A DNA stretch of 64,000 nucleotides from Streptomyces sp. WAC 01529. GTDB lineage: Bacteria > Actinomycetota > Actinomycetes > Streptomycetales > Streptomycetaceae. The notes under the pieces were generated by a model, which saw only the letters and a program-made list of their open reading frames with translations, made no database searches and was not told the origin of the DNA. The DNA lies in the NCBI RefSeq assembly GCF_003945545.1, contig NZ_CP029617.1:6413001-6477000 (forward strand), given 5' to 3'. The position numbers were made by a program, and so were the translations under genes. This document shows positions 8,901-16,939 of this stretch, in pieces (the first letter of the stretch is position 1; the number at the start of each line of letters is the position of its first letter).

Positions 8901-8936
8901 TGGCGCGTCTACCGTGCCGCGCCGGTTCGGCCGGGC

Positions 8937-9434
8937 TCAGCCGATGCCGGGCCCGATGCCCGGCCCGCCGCCGCATCCGCGGGTCGGGAGCGTGAACCAC
9001 ACCGCCTTGCCGGACGCCGTGGGGCGGTGGCCGCAGGACGAGCTGAGGGTGCGGATCAGGAGCAGGCCGCGGCCGTGCTCCTGCCAGGGATCCGGCTCCT
9101 CGGGCGGGCAGGGGGCGGTGAGGTCGCCGGGCGGCAGCGGGCTGGAGTCGTGCACCTCGACCTGGCAGCCGGTGGGCAGCAGCTCGATCACCAGCTCTAT
9201 GGGGTCCTGCCCCCTGGTGTGCTCGACGGCGTTGGCGACCAGTTCCGCGGTGAGCAGCTCCGCGGTGTCGGTGTCGGCGGACGACTCGATGTCGGTGAGC
9301 GCCGTACGGACCAGGGCGCGCGCGACGGGCACGGCTGCCGTGGTGTGCGGCAGCGCGATGCGCCAGGAGGCGGGGGAGGCGGGCTCGTGCAAGGCGGGGG
9401 GTCCGTTCAGAGCAGCAGGCGATCCTGCTTTCAA
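8937..9434 (-). CDS. Anti-sigma-type ATP-binding protein (HATPase_c_2)
   Basis: A 165-residue histidine-kinase-like ATPase without a kinase dimerisation domain, of the RsbW/SpoIIAB-like type abundant in Streptomyces. The N box is ELLTAELVANAVEHTRG, then EVHDSSPLPP (G1-like region, Asp present) and EHGRGLLLIRTLSS (G2). Such proteins usually bind and inhibit sigma factors or are partners of STAS proteins. No sigma factor is adjacent. The C-terminus is Gly/Pro-rich. The start is uncertain: the longest reading uses TTG at 9432-9434 without a clear ribosome site, and internal starts are possible. Confidence 0.8.
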   Translation of the reverse strand: MKAGSPAALNGPPALHEPASPASWRIALPHTTAAVPVARALVRTALTDIESSADTDTAELLTAELVANAVEHTRGQDPIELVIELLPTGCQVEVHDSSPLPPGDLTAPCPPEEPDPWQEHGRGLLLIRTLSSSCGHRPTASGKAVWFTLPTRGCGGGPGIGPGIG

Positions 9435-9563
9435 CCGTACGAATCTTAAGCGCTATGTCGACAGGGACGACGGTCGGGCATGCGGGGGACGTCCGGCCCT
9501 GTGGTGGTCCGGGAGACAGGACGCGGCTTTCGGGACTCATGCGCCCTTTGGGGCGGGGCCTGG

Positions 9564-9588
9564 CCGGTATCGCGCGACCGGTATCGCG
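9564..9588. repeat. 11-bp direct repeat next to the PaaX-type site
   Basis: CCGGTATCGCG occurs at 9564-9574 and 9578-9588, 14 bp apart. The second copy runs into the left arm of the palindromic site at 9582-9619. It may extend a regulator-binding region upstream of the enoyl-CoA hydratase operon. Confidence 0.35.
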
Positions 9589-9619
9589 TACTCGTGACGA
9601 CAGTCACGGGCGAGTGATA
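9582..9619. promoter_or_regulatory. Candidate PaaX-type operator before the hydratase operon
   Basis: A 38-bp region with nested symmetry: TATCGC at the left end and GTGATA at the right, with GTGAC-GACA-GTCAC in the centre. The 13-mer GTGACGACAGTCA recurs exactly at 15531-15543, between the ligase and acyl-CoA dehydrogenase genes. The PaaX-family gene at 12951-13772 is the obvious candidate regulator. Operator identity is inferred from repetition and symmetry. Confidence 0.6.
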
Positions 9620-9740
9620 ACTTCGAGAGGGGACTGGCTGAAGCCCGGGTGGACACGCGCCGACCGGGCCCACCCCGCCCCCGCCCCGCCCGACCAGCGC
9701 ACAGCGAACTCCAGCCCCGAGGCCCAGGAGGCCGCACCTC

Positions 9741-10568
9741 ATGAGTCCCTTCACCGGCTCCGCTTCCCGGACCCCCGAGTGGCGGCATCTGCGCCTCGCC
9801 GTCGACGACGGGGTCGCCACGGTCACCCTCGCCCGCCCCGACAAGCTCAACGCGCTCACCTTCGGCGCCTACGCCGACCTGCGCGACCTGCTCGCCGAGC
9901 TGTCCCGCGACAAGTCCGTACGGGCCCTGGTGCTCGGGGGCGAGGGGCGGGGATTCTGCTCGGGCGGCGACGTCGACGAGATCATCGGCGCGACGCTCGC
10001 GATGGACACCGCGCAGCTCCTCGACTTCAACCGCATGACGGGGCAGGTCGTGCGGGCCATCAGGGAGTGCCCCTTCCCGGTGATCGCCGCCGTGCACGGG
10101 GTGGCCGCGGGGGCGGGCGCCGTGCTCGCCCTCGCCGCGGACTTCCGTGTGGCGGACCCGAGCGCCCGCTTCTCCTTCCTCTTCACCCGCGTCGGCCTCT
10201 CCGGCGGCGACATGGGCGCGGCCTACCTCCTGCCCCGGGTGGTCGGCCTCGGCCATGCCACGCGGCTGCTGATGCTGGGTGACGCGGTGCGCGCGCCGGA
10301 GGCCGAACGGATCGGCCTGATCAGCGAGTTGACGGACGAGGGCAAGGCGGGGGAGGCCGCCCTGACCCTGGCACGCCGCCTGGCCGACGGCCCGGCCCTC
10401 GCGTACGCCCAGACCAAGGCGCTGCTCACCGCGGAACTGGACATGCCGCTCTCCGCCTCCGTGGAACTGGACGCGGCGACCCAGGCCCTGCTCATGAACG
10501 GCGAGGACTACGCGGAGTTCCACGCCTCCTTCACCGAGAAGCGCCCCCCGAAGTGGCGGGGCCGATGA
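9741..10568 (+). CDS. Enoyl-CoA hydratase/isomerase family protein of the aromatic-CoA cluster
   Basis: A 275-residue crotonase-fold protein. The first oxyanion-hole segment is GEGRGFCSGGDVDEI; the second is AAVHGVAAGAGAVLALAADF. The usual first catalytic Glu is not at its standard place, while an Asp is present in VGLSGGDMGAAYLLPR, so it may be an isomerase, hydrolase or specialised hydratase. It overlaps the next gene (ATGA), which places it with the aromatic-CoA monooxygenase/reductase. The expected job is a beta-oxidation-like step on the dearomatised ring product. The probable operator at 9582-9619 stands 122 bp upstream. Confidence 0.9.
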   Translation: MSPFTGSASRTPEWRHLRLAVDDGVATVTLARPDKLNALTFGAYADLRDLLAELSRDKSVRALVLGGEGRGFCSGGDVDEIIGATLAMDTAQLLDFNRMTGQVVRAIRECPFPVIAAVHGVAAGAGAVLALAADFRVADPSARFSFLFTRVGLSGGDMGAAYLLPRVVGLGHATRLLMLGDAVRAPEAERIGLISELTDEGKAGEAALTLARRLADGPALAYAQTKALLTAELDMPLSASVELDAATQALLMNGEDYAEFHASFTEKRPPKWRGR

Positions 10569-12943
10569 GCGGGCGGCCGATGGGCGGGCGCCCGATGAGC
10601 GCGGGGACGACCCCGCTCGGCCCGGCAGACGCGAGCGACCCCCAGGCGCCCCCGCCGCCCGGGGCGCCCCGGATAGCCGTCATCGGGGGCGGGCCCGGTG
10701 GGCTCTACGCCGCCGCGCTGCTCAAGCGGCTCGACCCCGCCCGTCAAGTGACCGTCTGGGAGCGCAACGCCCCGGACGACACCTTCGGCTTCGGCGTCGT
10801 GCTCTCCGACGAGACGCTCGGCGGCATCGAGCACGCCGACCCCGCCGTCTACGCCGCCCTCCAGGCCGAGTTCGTACGCTGGGACGACATCGACATCGTG
10901 CACCGCGACCGGCGCCACACCTCCGGGGGCCACGGCTTCGCGGCGCTCGGGCGGCGCAGGCTCCTGGAGATCCTGCACGCCCGCTGCCGCGACCTCGGCG
11001 TCCGGCTCCGCTTCCGCACCGAGGCGCCGCCCGCCGCCACCCTCGCCACGGCGTACGACCTCGTCGTCGCCGCCGACGGCGTGCACAGCCTCACCCGCGA
11101 CGCGCACGCCGACGCCTTCGGGCCGAGCATCACGACCCACCGCTGCCGGTACATCTGGCTCGCCGCCGACTTCGCCTTCGACGCGTTCCGTTTCGAGATC
11201 GCCGAGACCGAGCACGGCGTGATGCAGCTGCACGGCTACCCCTTCTCCGCCGCCGGTTCCGGCGCGTCCACCGTCATCGTGGAGATGCGCGAGGAGGTCT
11301 GGGAGGCGGCAGGCTTCGACGGACTCGACGAGCGCGAGTCCACCGACCGCTGCGCCAAGATCTTCACCGAGGCACTCGGCGGCCGCCCCCTGCGCTCCAA
11401 CAAATCCACCTGGACGAACTTCCGTACGGTCGTCAACTCCCGCTGGTCGCACGGGAACACCGTGCTGCTCGGCGACGCCGCGCACACCGCCCACTTCTCC
11501 ATCGGCTCCGGCACCAAGCTCGCCGTCGAGGACGCTCTCGCCCTCGCCGCCTGCCTCCAGGAACAGCCCGACATCCCGAGCGCCCTCCAGGCGTACGAGA
11601 CGGAACGCCGCCCCGTCGTCGAGTCCACGCAGCGGGCGGCCCGCGCCAGCCTGGAGTGGTTCGAGCGGCTGCCCGACTACCTCGACCAGCCGCCGCGCCA
11701 GTTCGCGTTCAACCTCCTGACCCGCAGCCGCCGCGTCACCCACGACAACCTCCGCCTGCGCGACGCGGACTTCACCCGCTCCGTGGAGGACGAGTTCGGC
11801 TGCCCGGCCGGTACGCCCCCCATGTTCACGCCCTTCACCCTGCGCGGCCTCACCCTGCGCAACCGCGTCGTGGTCTCCCCGATGGACATGTACTCCGCCG
11901 TGGACGGCGTCCCCGGCGACTTCCACCTCGTCCACCTCGGCGCCCGGGCGCTGGGCGGCGCGGGCCTGGTCATGACCGAGATGGTCTGCGTCAGCGAGCG
12001 CGGCCGCATCACACCGGGCTGCGCCGGTCTCTACACCGCCGAACAGACCGCCGCCTGGCGCCGGATCACCGACTTCGCCCACACCCAGGCACCCGGCACG
12101 GCCATCGGCGTACAGCTGGGCCACTCGGGCCGCAAGGGCTCCACGAAGCTGATGTGGGACGGCATCGACGAGCCGCTCCCCGACGGCAACTGGCCCCTCA
12201 GCGCCGCCTCCCCGCTCCCGTACAAGCCGGGCAGCCAGACCCCGCACGCACTCTCCCGGGCGGGCCTGACGGAGATCCGCGAACAGTTCGCCGCGGCGGC
12301 CCGGCGCGCCGCACAGGCAGGCTTCGACCTCCTCGAACTCCACTGCGCCCACGGCTACTTGCTCTCCGGCTTCCTCTCCCCCCTCACCAACCACCGCACG
12401 GACGCGTACGGCGGCCCCCTGCCCGCCCGCCTCCGCTACCCCCTCGAAGTCTTCGACGCCGTCCGCGAGGTGTGGCCCGAGGGCAAGCCCATGACGGTCC
12501 GCGTCTCCGCCACCGACTGGGCGGAAGGCGGCACCACCGCCGAGGACGCCGTCGAGATCGCCCGCGCCTTCGCCGCGCACGGCGCCGACGCCATCGACGT
12601 CTCGACCGGCCAGGTCGTCGCCGACGAACGCCCCGCCTACGGCCGCTCCTACCAGACGCCGTACGCCGACCGCATCCGCAACGAAACCGGCGTCCCCGTG
12701 CTCACGGTCGGCGCCATCTCCTCCTGGGACGACGTCAACTCCCTGCTCCTGGCGGGCCGTACGGACCTCTGCGCCCTTGCCCGCCCTCACCTCTACGACC
12801 CTCACTGGACCCTGCACGCGGCGGCCGAGCAGGGCTACCAGGGCCCCGGCGCCCCCTGGCCCCTCCAGTACCGCGCGGGCAGCCGCCGCCCCCAGGCGGG
12901 TCGCACGGACGCCCCGAAACCACGCCTGTCACTGGAGAACTGA
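10565..12943 (+). CDS. Fused aryl-CoA FAD monooxygenase / OYE-type reductase (2-aminobenzoyl-CoA or salicylyl-CoA type)
   Basis: A 792-residue two-domain flavoprotein. Residues about 30-400 form a PHBH-type FAD monooxygenase (IAVIGGGPGGLYAAALLKRL; VVLSDETL; LLGDAAHTAHFSIGSGTKLA). Residues about 415-785 form an old-yellow-enzyme-like NADH:flavin oxidoreductase (NRVVVSPMDMYSA; QLGHSGRKG; CAHGYLLSGFLSPLTNHRTD). This fusion is known in 2-aminobenzoyl-CoA monooxygenase/reductase, which hydroxylates and then reduces the ring. Homologues are also annotated as salicylyl-CoA 5-hydroxylase/oxidoreductase. The ATG at 10565 overlaps the hydratase stop; other in-frame ATGs lie at 10580 and 10592. Because no gentisate dioxygenase is present but beta-oxidation-like genes and RidA are, anthranilate is the preferred substrate. 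That choice is inference. Confidence 0.85.
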   Translation: MSGRPMGGRPMSAGTTPLGPADASDPQAPPPPGAPRIAVIGGGPGGLYAAALLKRLDPARQVTVWERNAPDDTFGFGVVLSDETLGGIEHADPAVYAALQAEFVRWDDIDIVHRDRRHTSGGHGFAALGRRRLLEILHARCRDLGVRLRFRTEAPPAATLATAYDLVVAADGVHSLTRDAHADAFGPSITTHRCRYIWLAADFAFDAFRFEIAETEHGVMQLHGYPFSAAGSGASTVIVEMREEVWEAAGFDGLDERESTDRCAKIFTEALGGRPLRSNKSTWTNFRTVVNSRWSHGNTVLLGDAAHTAHFSIGSGTKLAVEDALALAACLQEQPDIPSALQAYETERRPVVESTQRAARASLEWFERLPDYLDQPPRQFAFNLLTRSRRVTHDNLRLRDADFTRSVEDEFGCPAGTPPMFTPFTLRGLTLRNRVVVSPMDMYSAVDGVPGDFHLVHLGARALGGAGLVMTEMVCVSERGRITPGCAGLYTAEQTAAWRRITDFAHTQAPGTAIGVQLGHSGRKGSTKLMWDGIDEPLPDGNWPLSAASPLPYKPGSQTPHALSRAGLTEIREQFAAAARRAAQAGFDLLELHCAHGYLLSGFLSPLTNHRTDAYGGPLPARLRYPLEVFDAVREVWPEGKPMTVRVSATDWAEGGTTAEDAVEIARAFAAHGADAIDVSTGQVVADERPAYGRSYQTPYADRIRNETGVPVLTVGAISSWDDVNSLLLAGRTDLCALARPHLYDPHWTLHAAAEQGYQGPGAPWPLQYRAGSRRPQAGRTDAPKPRLSLEN

Positions 12944-12950
12944 CGGCCGC

Positions 12951-13772
12951 TCAGAAACCGGGAAGGGTCACGAACCGTGCCCCCGACTCCCGCAACAGCC
13001 CGTCCAGCGCCGCGAACACCGCCGCCGAGCGCGCGCCCGGCCAGCCCCGCGGAAGGAGTTCCGCGGGCAGGCCCGGATCCGCGTAGGGGAGTTGGCGCCA
13101 GGAGTCCAGGGCGAGGAGGTAGTCACGGTAGGCCTCCTCGGGCGGCGGGGGAGTCTCCTCGCGGGCCTCCCAGAAGCGCAGGACCGGCTCGTGGCGGTCG
13201 AGGAACGCCTCGTGCTGCTTGGCCAGCGCGGCCAGGTCCCACCAGCGGGCCACCGCCTCGGCCGTCGCGGCGAACCCCAGATGCTCGCCCCGGAACAGGT
13301 CCACGTACGGAGCGAGTTGGAGACGGTCCAGGGTGTGCCTGGTCTCCTCGTAGAGGTGGGCGGGGGCGATCCACACGCCCGGCGCCGCCGTGCCGAAGCC
13401 GAGGCCCGCGAGACGGGAGCGCAGCACGTGCCGCTTGTGGCGTTCGGCCTCGGGCACGGAGAAGACGGCCAGCACCCAGCCGCTGTCCCGCACCCCGGCC
13501 GTGGTGCCGTAGATGCGACGGTCGCCGTCCTCCAGGAGCTGGCGGGCGTCGGGCGAGAGCGCGTACCCCGCCGCGCCCGCCTCCGTACGCGCGGGCACGA
13601 GCAGGCCGCGCCGCTTGAGCCGCGACACCGACGAGCGCACCGACGGCGCGTCGACGCCGACCGGCGCGAGGAGGCGCACCAGCTCGGCCACCGGGACCGG
13701 GCCGGGTGCCGCCCGGCCGTAGGCGCCGTAGAAGGTGACGATCAGGGACCGTGGAGTGTGCTGCTCGGACAC
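12951..13772 (-). CDS. PaaX-family transcriptional regulator
   Basis: A 273-residue protein with an N-terminal winged helix (RSLIVTFYGAYGRAAPG; SVRSSVSRLKRRGLLVPART) and the PaaX central and C-terminal regions (RIYG; FSVPEAERHKRHVLRSRLAG, then LGFGTAAPGVWIAPAHLYEE). PaaX repressors control phenylacetyl-CoA catabolism and respond to an aryl-CoA thioester. The gene lies 4 bp after the aryl-CoA ligase in the same direction, so both are one operon. It likely senses the aryl-CoA made by that ligase and binds the two GTGACGACAGTCA sites at 9582-9619 and 15521-15556. Confidence 0.9.
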   Translation of the reverse strand: MSEQHTPRSLIVTFYGAYGRAAPGPVPVAELVRLLAPVGVDAPSVRSSVSRLKRRGLLVPARTEAGAAGYALSPDARQLLEDGDRRIYGTTAGVRDSGWVLAVFSVPEAERHKRHVLRSRLAGLGFGTAAPGVWIAPAHLYEETRHTLDRLQLAPYVDLFRGEHLGFAATAEAVARWWDLAALAKQHEAFLDRHEPVLRFWEAREETPPPPEEAYRDYLLALDSWRQLPYADPGLPAELLPRGWPGARSAAVFAALDGLLRESGARFVTLPGF

Positions 13773-13776
13773 GTGA

Positions 13777-15462
13777 TCACTCTACGGGCCCGGGATGACC
13801 GGCCGGGGCCCCCGCCGCCGGCTCCGCCGAGGAGCGCGCGGCGACCGGCGCACGCAGCCGGAACCTCTGCAGCTTGCCCGTCGCCGTCCTCGGCAGCGCA
13901 TCCAGGAAGACGATCTCGCGCGGACACTTGTAGGGGACGAGCTCCGCCTTCACGAACTCCCGCAGCCGTTCCGCGTCGCGGGGCGCGCCCTCGCGCGGCA
14001 CCACGTACGCCACCACCACCTGCCCGCGCAGCTCGTCCGGCCGCCCCACGACCGCCGTCTCTGCGACATCCGGATGGCGCAGCAGCGCCTCCTCGACCTC
14101 CGGGCCCGCGATGTTGTACCCGGCCGAAATGATCATGTCGTCCGCGCGTGCGACATAGCGGAAGTAGCCGTCGGCGTCGCGGACGTAGGTGTCGCCGGTG
14201 ATGTTCCAGCCATGGCGTACGTACTGGAGCTGGCGTTCGTCGGCGAGATAGCGGCAGCCGACGGGGCCGCGCACCGCGAGCAGTCCGGGCTCGCCGTCCG
14301 GCACCGGCGCCCCGGAGCCGTCCACCACGCGCGCGTGCCACCCCGGCACGGGGAGCCCCGTCGTGCCGGGCCGTATCGCGTCGTCGGCGGCGGAGATGAA
14401 GATGTGCAGCAGCTCCGTCGCGCCGATTCCGTTGATGACGCGGTGTCCGGTGCGCGCGTGCCAGGCCTGCCAGGTGGCCGCGGGGAGGTTCTCGCCGGCC
14501 GAGACGCAGCGGCGCAGCGAGGAGATGTCGTACGCGTCGATCTTGTCCAGCATCGTGCGGTACGCGGTCGGCGCGGTGAAAAGGACCGAGATCCGGTGGC
14601 GCCCGATCGCGGGGAGCAGCTGCTTGGGTGTGGCCTGTTCGAGCAGGACCGAGGACGCGCCGAAGCGCAGCGGGAAGATGACGAGCCCGCCGAGCCCGAA
14701 CGTGAATCCGAGCGGCGGACTCCCCGCGAAGACGTCATCGGGGACCGGCTTGAGGATGTGCCGCGCGAAGGTGTCGGCGATGGCGAGCACATCGCGGTGG
14801 AAGTGCATGCACCCCTTGGGACGGCCCGTCGTGCCGGACGTGAACGCGATGAGCGCCACGTCGTCGGCGGCCGTGTCCACCGCCTCGTACCGCTCGGGCC
14901 GCCGGGCGGCGCGCGCCAGCAGGTCGTCGGGGCCCTCGCCGCCGTACGTGGTGATGCTCAGGCCCGGCACCCCGGCCTTGATCAGGTCGTCGACCGACCG
15001 GATGTCGCACAGCGCGTGCCGCACCTCGGCGATCTCGCACATGGTGGCCAGCTCCTGCGCGCGCTGCTGCGCGAGGACCGTCACGGCGACCGCGCCCGCC
15101 TTCATCACCGCCAGCCAGCACGCCGCGAGCCACGGCGTGGTGGGCCCGCGCAGCAGCACGCGCTGCCCGGGCCGCACGCCGAGGTCGGCGCTCAGCACAT
15201 GGGCGATCCGGTCGACGTGGCCGCGCAGCACGCCGTACGTCCAGGTCTCCCCGGAGGCGGAGTGGAAGGCGGGCCGCGCGGCCCCGAGCCGCTCCACGGT
15301 CCGGTCGAGGAGTTCCACGCCGCAGTTGAGCCGCTCGGGGTAGTGCAGCTCGGGGCGGTCGTGGACGAGCGCGGGCCACTGCTCGCGCGGCGGAAGGTGG
15401 TCGCGGGCGAAGGTGTCGGTGTGGCCGGATGGTGTCAGCCCGGGTGTGCCGGTGGGTTCCAT
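13777..15462 (-). CDS. Aryl-CoA ligase, benzoate/2-aminobenzoate-CoA ligase family
   Basis: A 561-residue ANL-superfamily adenylating enzyme that would activate an aromatic acid with ATP and CoA. The motifs are IAFTSGTTGRPKGCMHFHRD (P-loop), INGIGATELLHIFISA (adenine pocket), DTYVRDADGYFRYVARADDM (hinge and ribose Asp) and LPRTATGKLQRFRL with the catalytic lysine. The WKY-type aromatic ligase features (HYPERLNCGVELLD) place it near benzoate- and 2-aminobenzoate-CoA ligases. It is transcribed leftward with paaX 4 bp behind and is divergent from the acyl-CoA dehydrogenase. The shared 109-bp gap holds the palindromic site at 15521-15556. The acid substrate cannot be read from the sequence. Confidence 0.88.
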   Translation of the reverse strand: MEPTGTPGLTPSGHTDTFARDHLPPREQWPALVHDRPELHYPERLNCGVELLDRTVERLGAARPAFHSASGETWTYGVLRGHVDRIAHVLSADLGVRPGQRVLLRGPTTPWLAACWLAVMKAGAVAVTVLAQQRAQELATMCEIAEVRHALCDIRSVDDLIKAGVPGLSITTYGGEGPDDLLARAARRPERYEAVDTAADDVALIAFTSGTTGRPKGCMHFHRDVLAIADTFARHILKPVPDDVFAGSPPLGFTFGLGGLVIFPLRFGASSVLLEQATPKQLLPAIGRHRISVLFTAPTAYRTMLDKIDAYDISSLRRCVSAGENLPAATWQAWHARTGHRVINGIGATELLHIFISAADDAIRPGTTGLPVPGWHARVVDGSGAPVPDGEPGLLAVRGPVGCRYLADERQLQYVRHGWNITGDTYVRDADGYFRYVARADDMIISAGYNIAGPEVEEALLRHPDVAETAVVGRPDELRGQVVVAYVVPREGAPRDAERLREFVKAELVPYKCPREIVFLDALPRTATGKLQRFRLRAPVAARSSAEPAAGAPAGHPGPVE

Positions 15463-15520
15463 GGCGGCTCTGCCCCCTTGCCTGCGGGTCGGGCGCTGTG
15501 GTGGGCTCGCCTCACGAGCG

Positions 15521-15556
15521 TATCGTGATGGTGACGACAGTCAACGGTGCGCGATA
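15521..15556. promoter_or_regulatory. Candidate PaaX-type operator between ligase and acyl-CoA dehydrogenase
   Basis: TATCG at the left end and CGATA at the right flank GTGAC-GACA-GTCAAC. It shares the 13-mer GTGACGACAGTCA with 9594-9606, and the flanks also align with a single one-base gap. It abuts the AAAGGAGG ribosome site of the dehydrogenase gene, so a bound repressor would block transcription there and probably the divergent ligase-paaX promoter too. Confidence 0.6.
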
Positions 15557-15570
15557 AAGGAGGGCCCGGG

Positions 15571-16797
15571 GTGACGGCATTCGCGCTCAGTCCTGAACAG
15601 ACCGCCTGGTGCGCGGAGCTGCGCACGCTCGCGGCCGAGCGGTTGCGGCCCCTGGCGGAGAAGGGGGAGCCGGGTCGGGTGAACCGGCCTTTGGTGGAGG
15701 CGCTGGGTGAACTGGGCTTGCTGGGGCGGCTGTTCGAGGAGGGGGTCGGCCCAGACCCCGGCTTTGGTCCGGTTGGCGCCGGGGCCGGCACCGGTCCGAC
15801 CGGTTTTGGGACCGGCACCGGTCCGACCGGTTTTGGGACCGGCGCGCTCGACCTCTGCCTGATGCGGGAATCCCTCGCCTACGCCTGTACGGAGGCCGAG
15901 ACCGCCCTCGCGCTGCAAGGCCTCGGCGCCCACCCCGTGCACGCGCACGGCACGCCCGCGCAGCGGGAGCGCTGGCTGCCGCCGGTCCGGGCGGGGCGCG
16001 CCATCGCGGCCTTCGCGCTCTCCGAGCCGGGGGCGGGCTCGGACGCTGCGGCCCTGTCCCTCGACGCGGCACCGGACGCCTCCCGCTCCGGAAGCTGGCG
16101 CCTCACCGGCGACAAGCGCTGGATCTCGAACGCCCCCGAAGCCGACTTCTACACCGTCTTCGCCCGTACGTCCCCGGGCGCGGGAGCCCGCGGCGTCACT
16201 GCCTTCCTGGTCCCCGCCGACCGCGCGGGACTGACCGGCACGCCCCTCGACATGCTCTCCCCGCACCCGATCGGCGCGCTCGCCTTCGACGGCGTACGGG
16301 TCGGCCCCGAAGACGTCCTCGGCGAGGTCGACCGCGGCTTCCGGGTCGCGATGACCACCCTGAACCGGTTCCGGCCGAGCGTCGGCGCGTTCGCGGTCGG
16401 CATGGCGTCCGCCGCGCTGGACGCAAGCCTCACGCATACGGCCGAACGGGACGCGTTCGGCGGCAAGTTGAGGGACCTTCAGGTCGTCACCCATCAGATA
16501 GCCGAGATGGCCACGCGTACGGAGGCGGCCCGCCTGATGGTGTACGCGGCGGCTTCCGCGTACGACCACGAGGGCCCTAGGGCGCCGGGAATCGCGCGGC
16601 GGGCGGCGATGGCGAAGCTGCTCGCGACGGAGACGGCGCAGTACGTCGTCGACGCGGCGGTCCAGCTGCACGGGGCCCGCGCGCTGCAGCGCGGGCATCT
16701 GCTCGAACACCTCTACCGCGAGGTGCGGGCGCCCCGCATCTATGAGGGGGCGAGTGAGGTGCAGCGCGGGATCATCGCCAAGGAGCTGTACGGGTGA
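15571..16797 (+). CDS. Acyl-CoA dehydrogenase family protein
   Basis: A 408-residue flavoprotein. The start is GTG 15571, with AAAGGAGG at 15556-15563. The family motifs are FALSEPGAGSDAAAL (FAD contact), GDKRWISNAPEADFYTVFAR, DRGFRVAMTTLNRFRPSVG (substrate loop), GGKLRDLQVVTHQIAEMATR and, near the C-terminus, LHGARALQRGHLLEHLYREV followed by YEGASEVQRGIIAKEL. The expected role is alpha,beta-oxidation of the reduced ring-CoA in the aromatic pathway. An extra Gly/Thr/Pro-rich segment (about residues 68-92), encoded by a 27-bp tandem repeat, interrupts the N-terminal helical domain. The RidA gene follows 142 bp downstream. Confidence 0.88.
   Translation: MTAFALSPEQTAWCAELRTLAAERLRPLAEKGEPGRVNRPLVEALGELGLLGRLFEEGVGPDPGFGPVGAGAGTGPTGFGTGTGPTGFGTGALDLCLMRESLAYACTEAETALALQGLGAHPVHAHGTPAQRERWLPPVRAGRAIAAFALSEPGAGSDAAALSLDAAPDASRSGSWRLTGDKRWISNAPEADFYTVFARTSPGAGARGVTAFLVPADRAGLTGTPLDMLSPHPIGALAFDGVRVGPEDVLGEVDRGFRVAMTTLNRFRPSVGAFAVGMASAALDASLTHTAERDAFGGKLRDLQVVTHQIAEMATRTEAARLMVYAAASAYDHEGPRAPGIARRAAMAKLLATETAQYVVDAAVQLHGARALQRGHLLEHLYREVRAPRIYEGASEVQRGIIAKELYG
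15785..15838 (+). repeat. Two perfect 27-bp tandem repeats inside the acyl-CoA dehydrogenase gene
   Basis: Unit 15785-15811 is repeated exactly at 15812-15838, with degenerate partial copies on both sides. Each unit encodes T-G-P-T-G-F-G-T-G in frame. The unit contains the palindromes ACCGGT and CCGGTCCGACCGG. The exact identity of the two copies suggests recent duplication or slippage. Confidence 0.85.
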
Positions 16798-16821
16798 CCC
16801 TCGCGGGCGGCTGGCCGCGAG

Positions 16822-16908
16822 CCCGTGCGGGCCCGCCGCGGCTGGCCCCGATCCCGTGCGGGCCCGTCGTGGCTGGTCGCGCAGTTCCCCGCGCCCCTTT
16901 GGGGCGCA
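16822..16908. repeat. Dispersed Streptomyces intergenic repeat, copy 1, with hairpin
   Basis: The 33 bases at 16866-16898 match 49943-49975 at 32 positions; the core is CGCGCAGTTCCCCGCGCCCC. Just before it, CCCGTGCGGGCCCGYCGYGG occurs twice (from 16822 and from 16853). The end forms a short GCGCCCC-TTTG-GGGCGC hairpin. It sits between the acyl-CoA dehydrogenase stop and the RidA start. This core is, as far as I know, a common non-mobile intergenic element in Streptomyces, often at gene 3' ends. Confidence 0.65.
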
Positions 16909-16939
16909 TCCCCGATCCAGGAGCCAGGAGCCTCATCCC

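Noticed and set aside
16822..16908. Insertion sequence or mobile element at the dispersed repeat
   Set aside because: No transposase, terminal inverted repeats or target duplication were seen; the element is short and intergenic.
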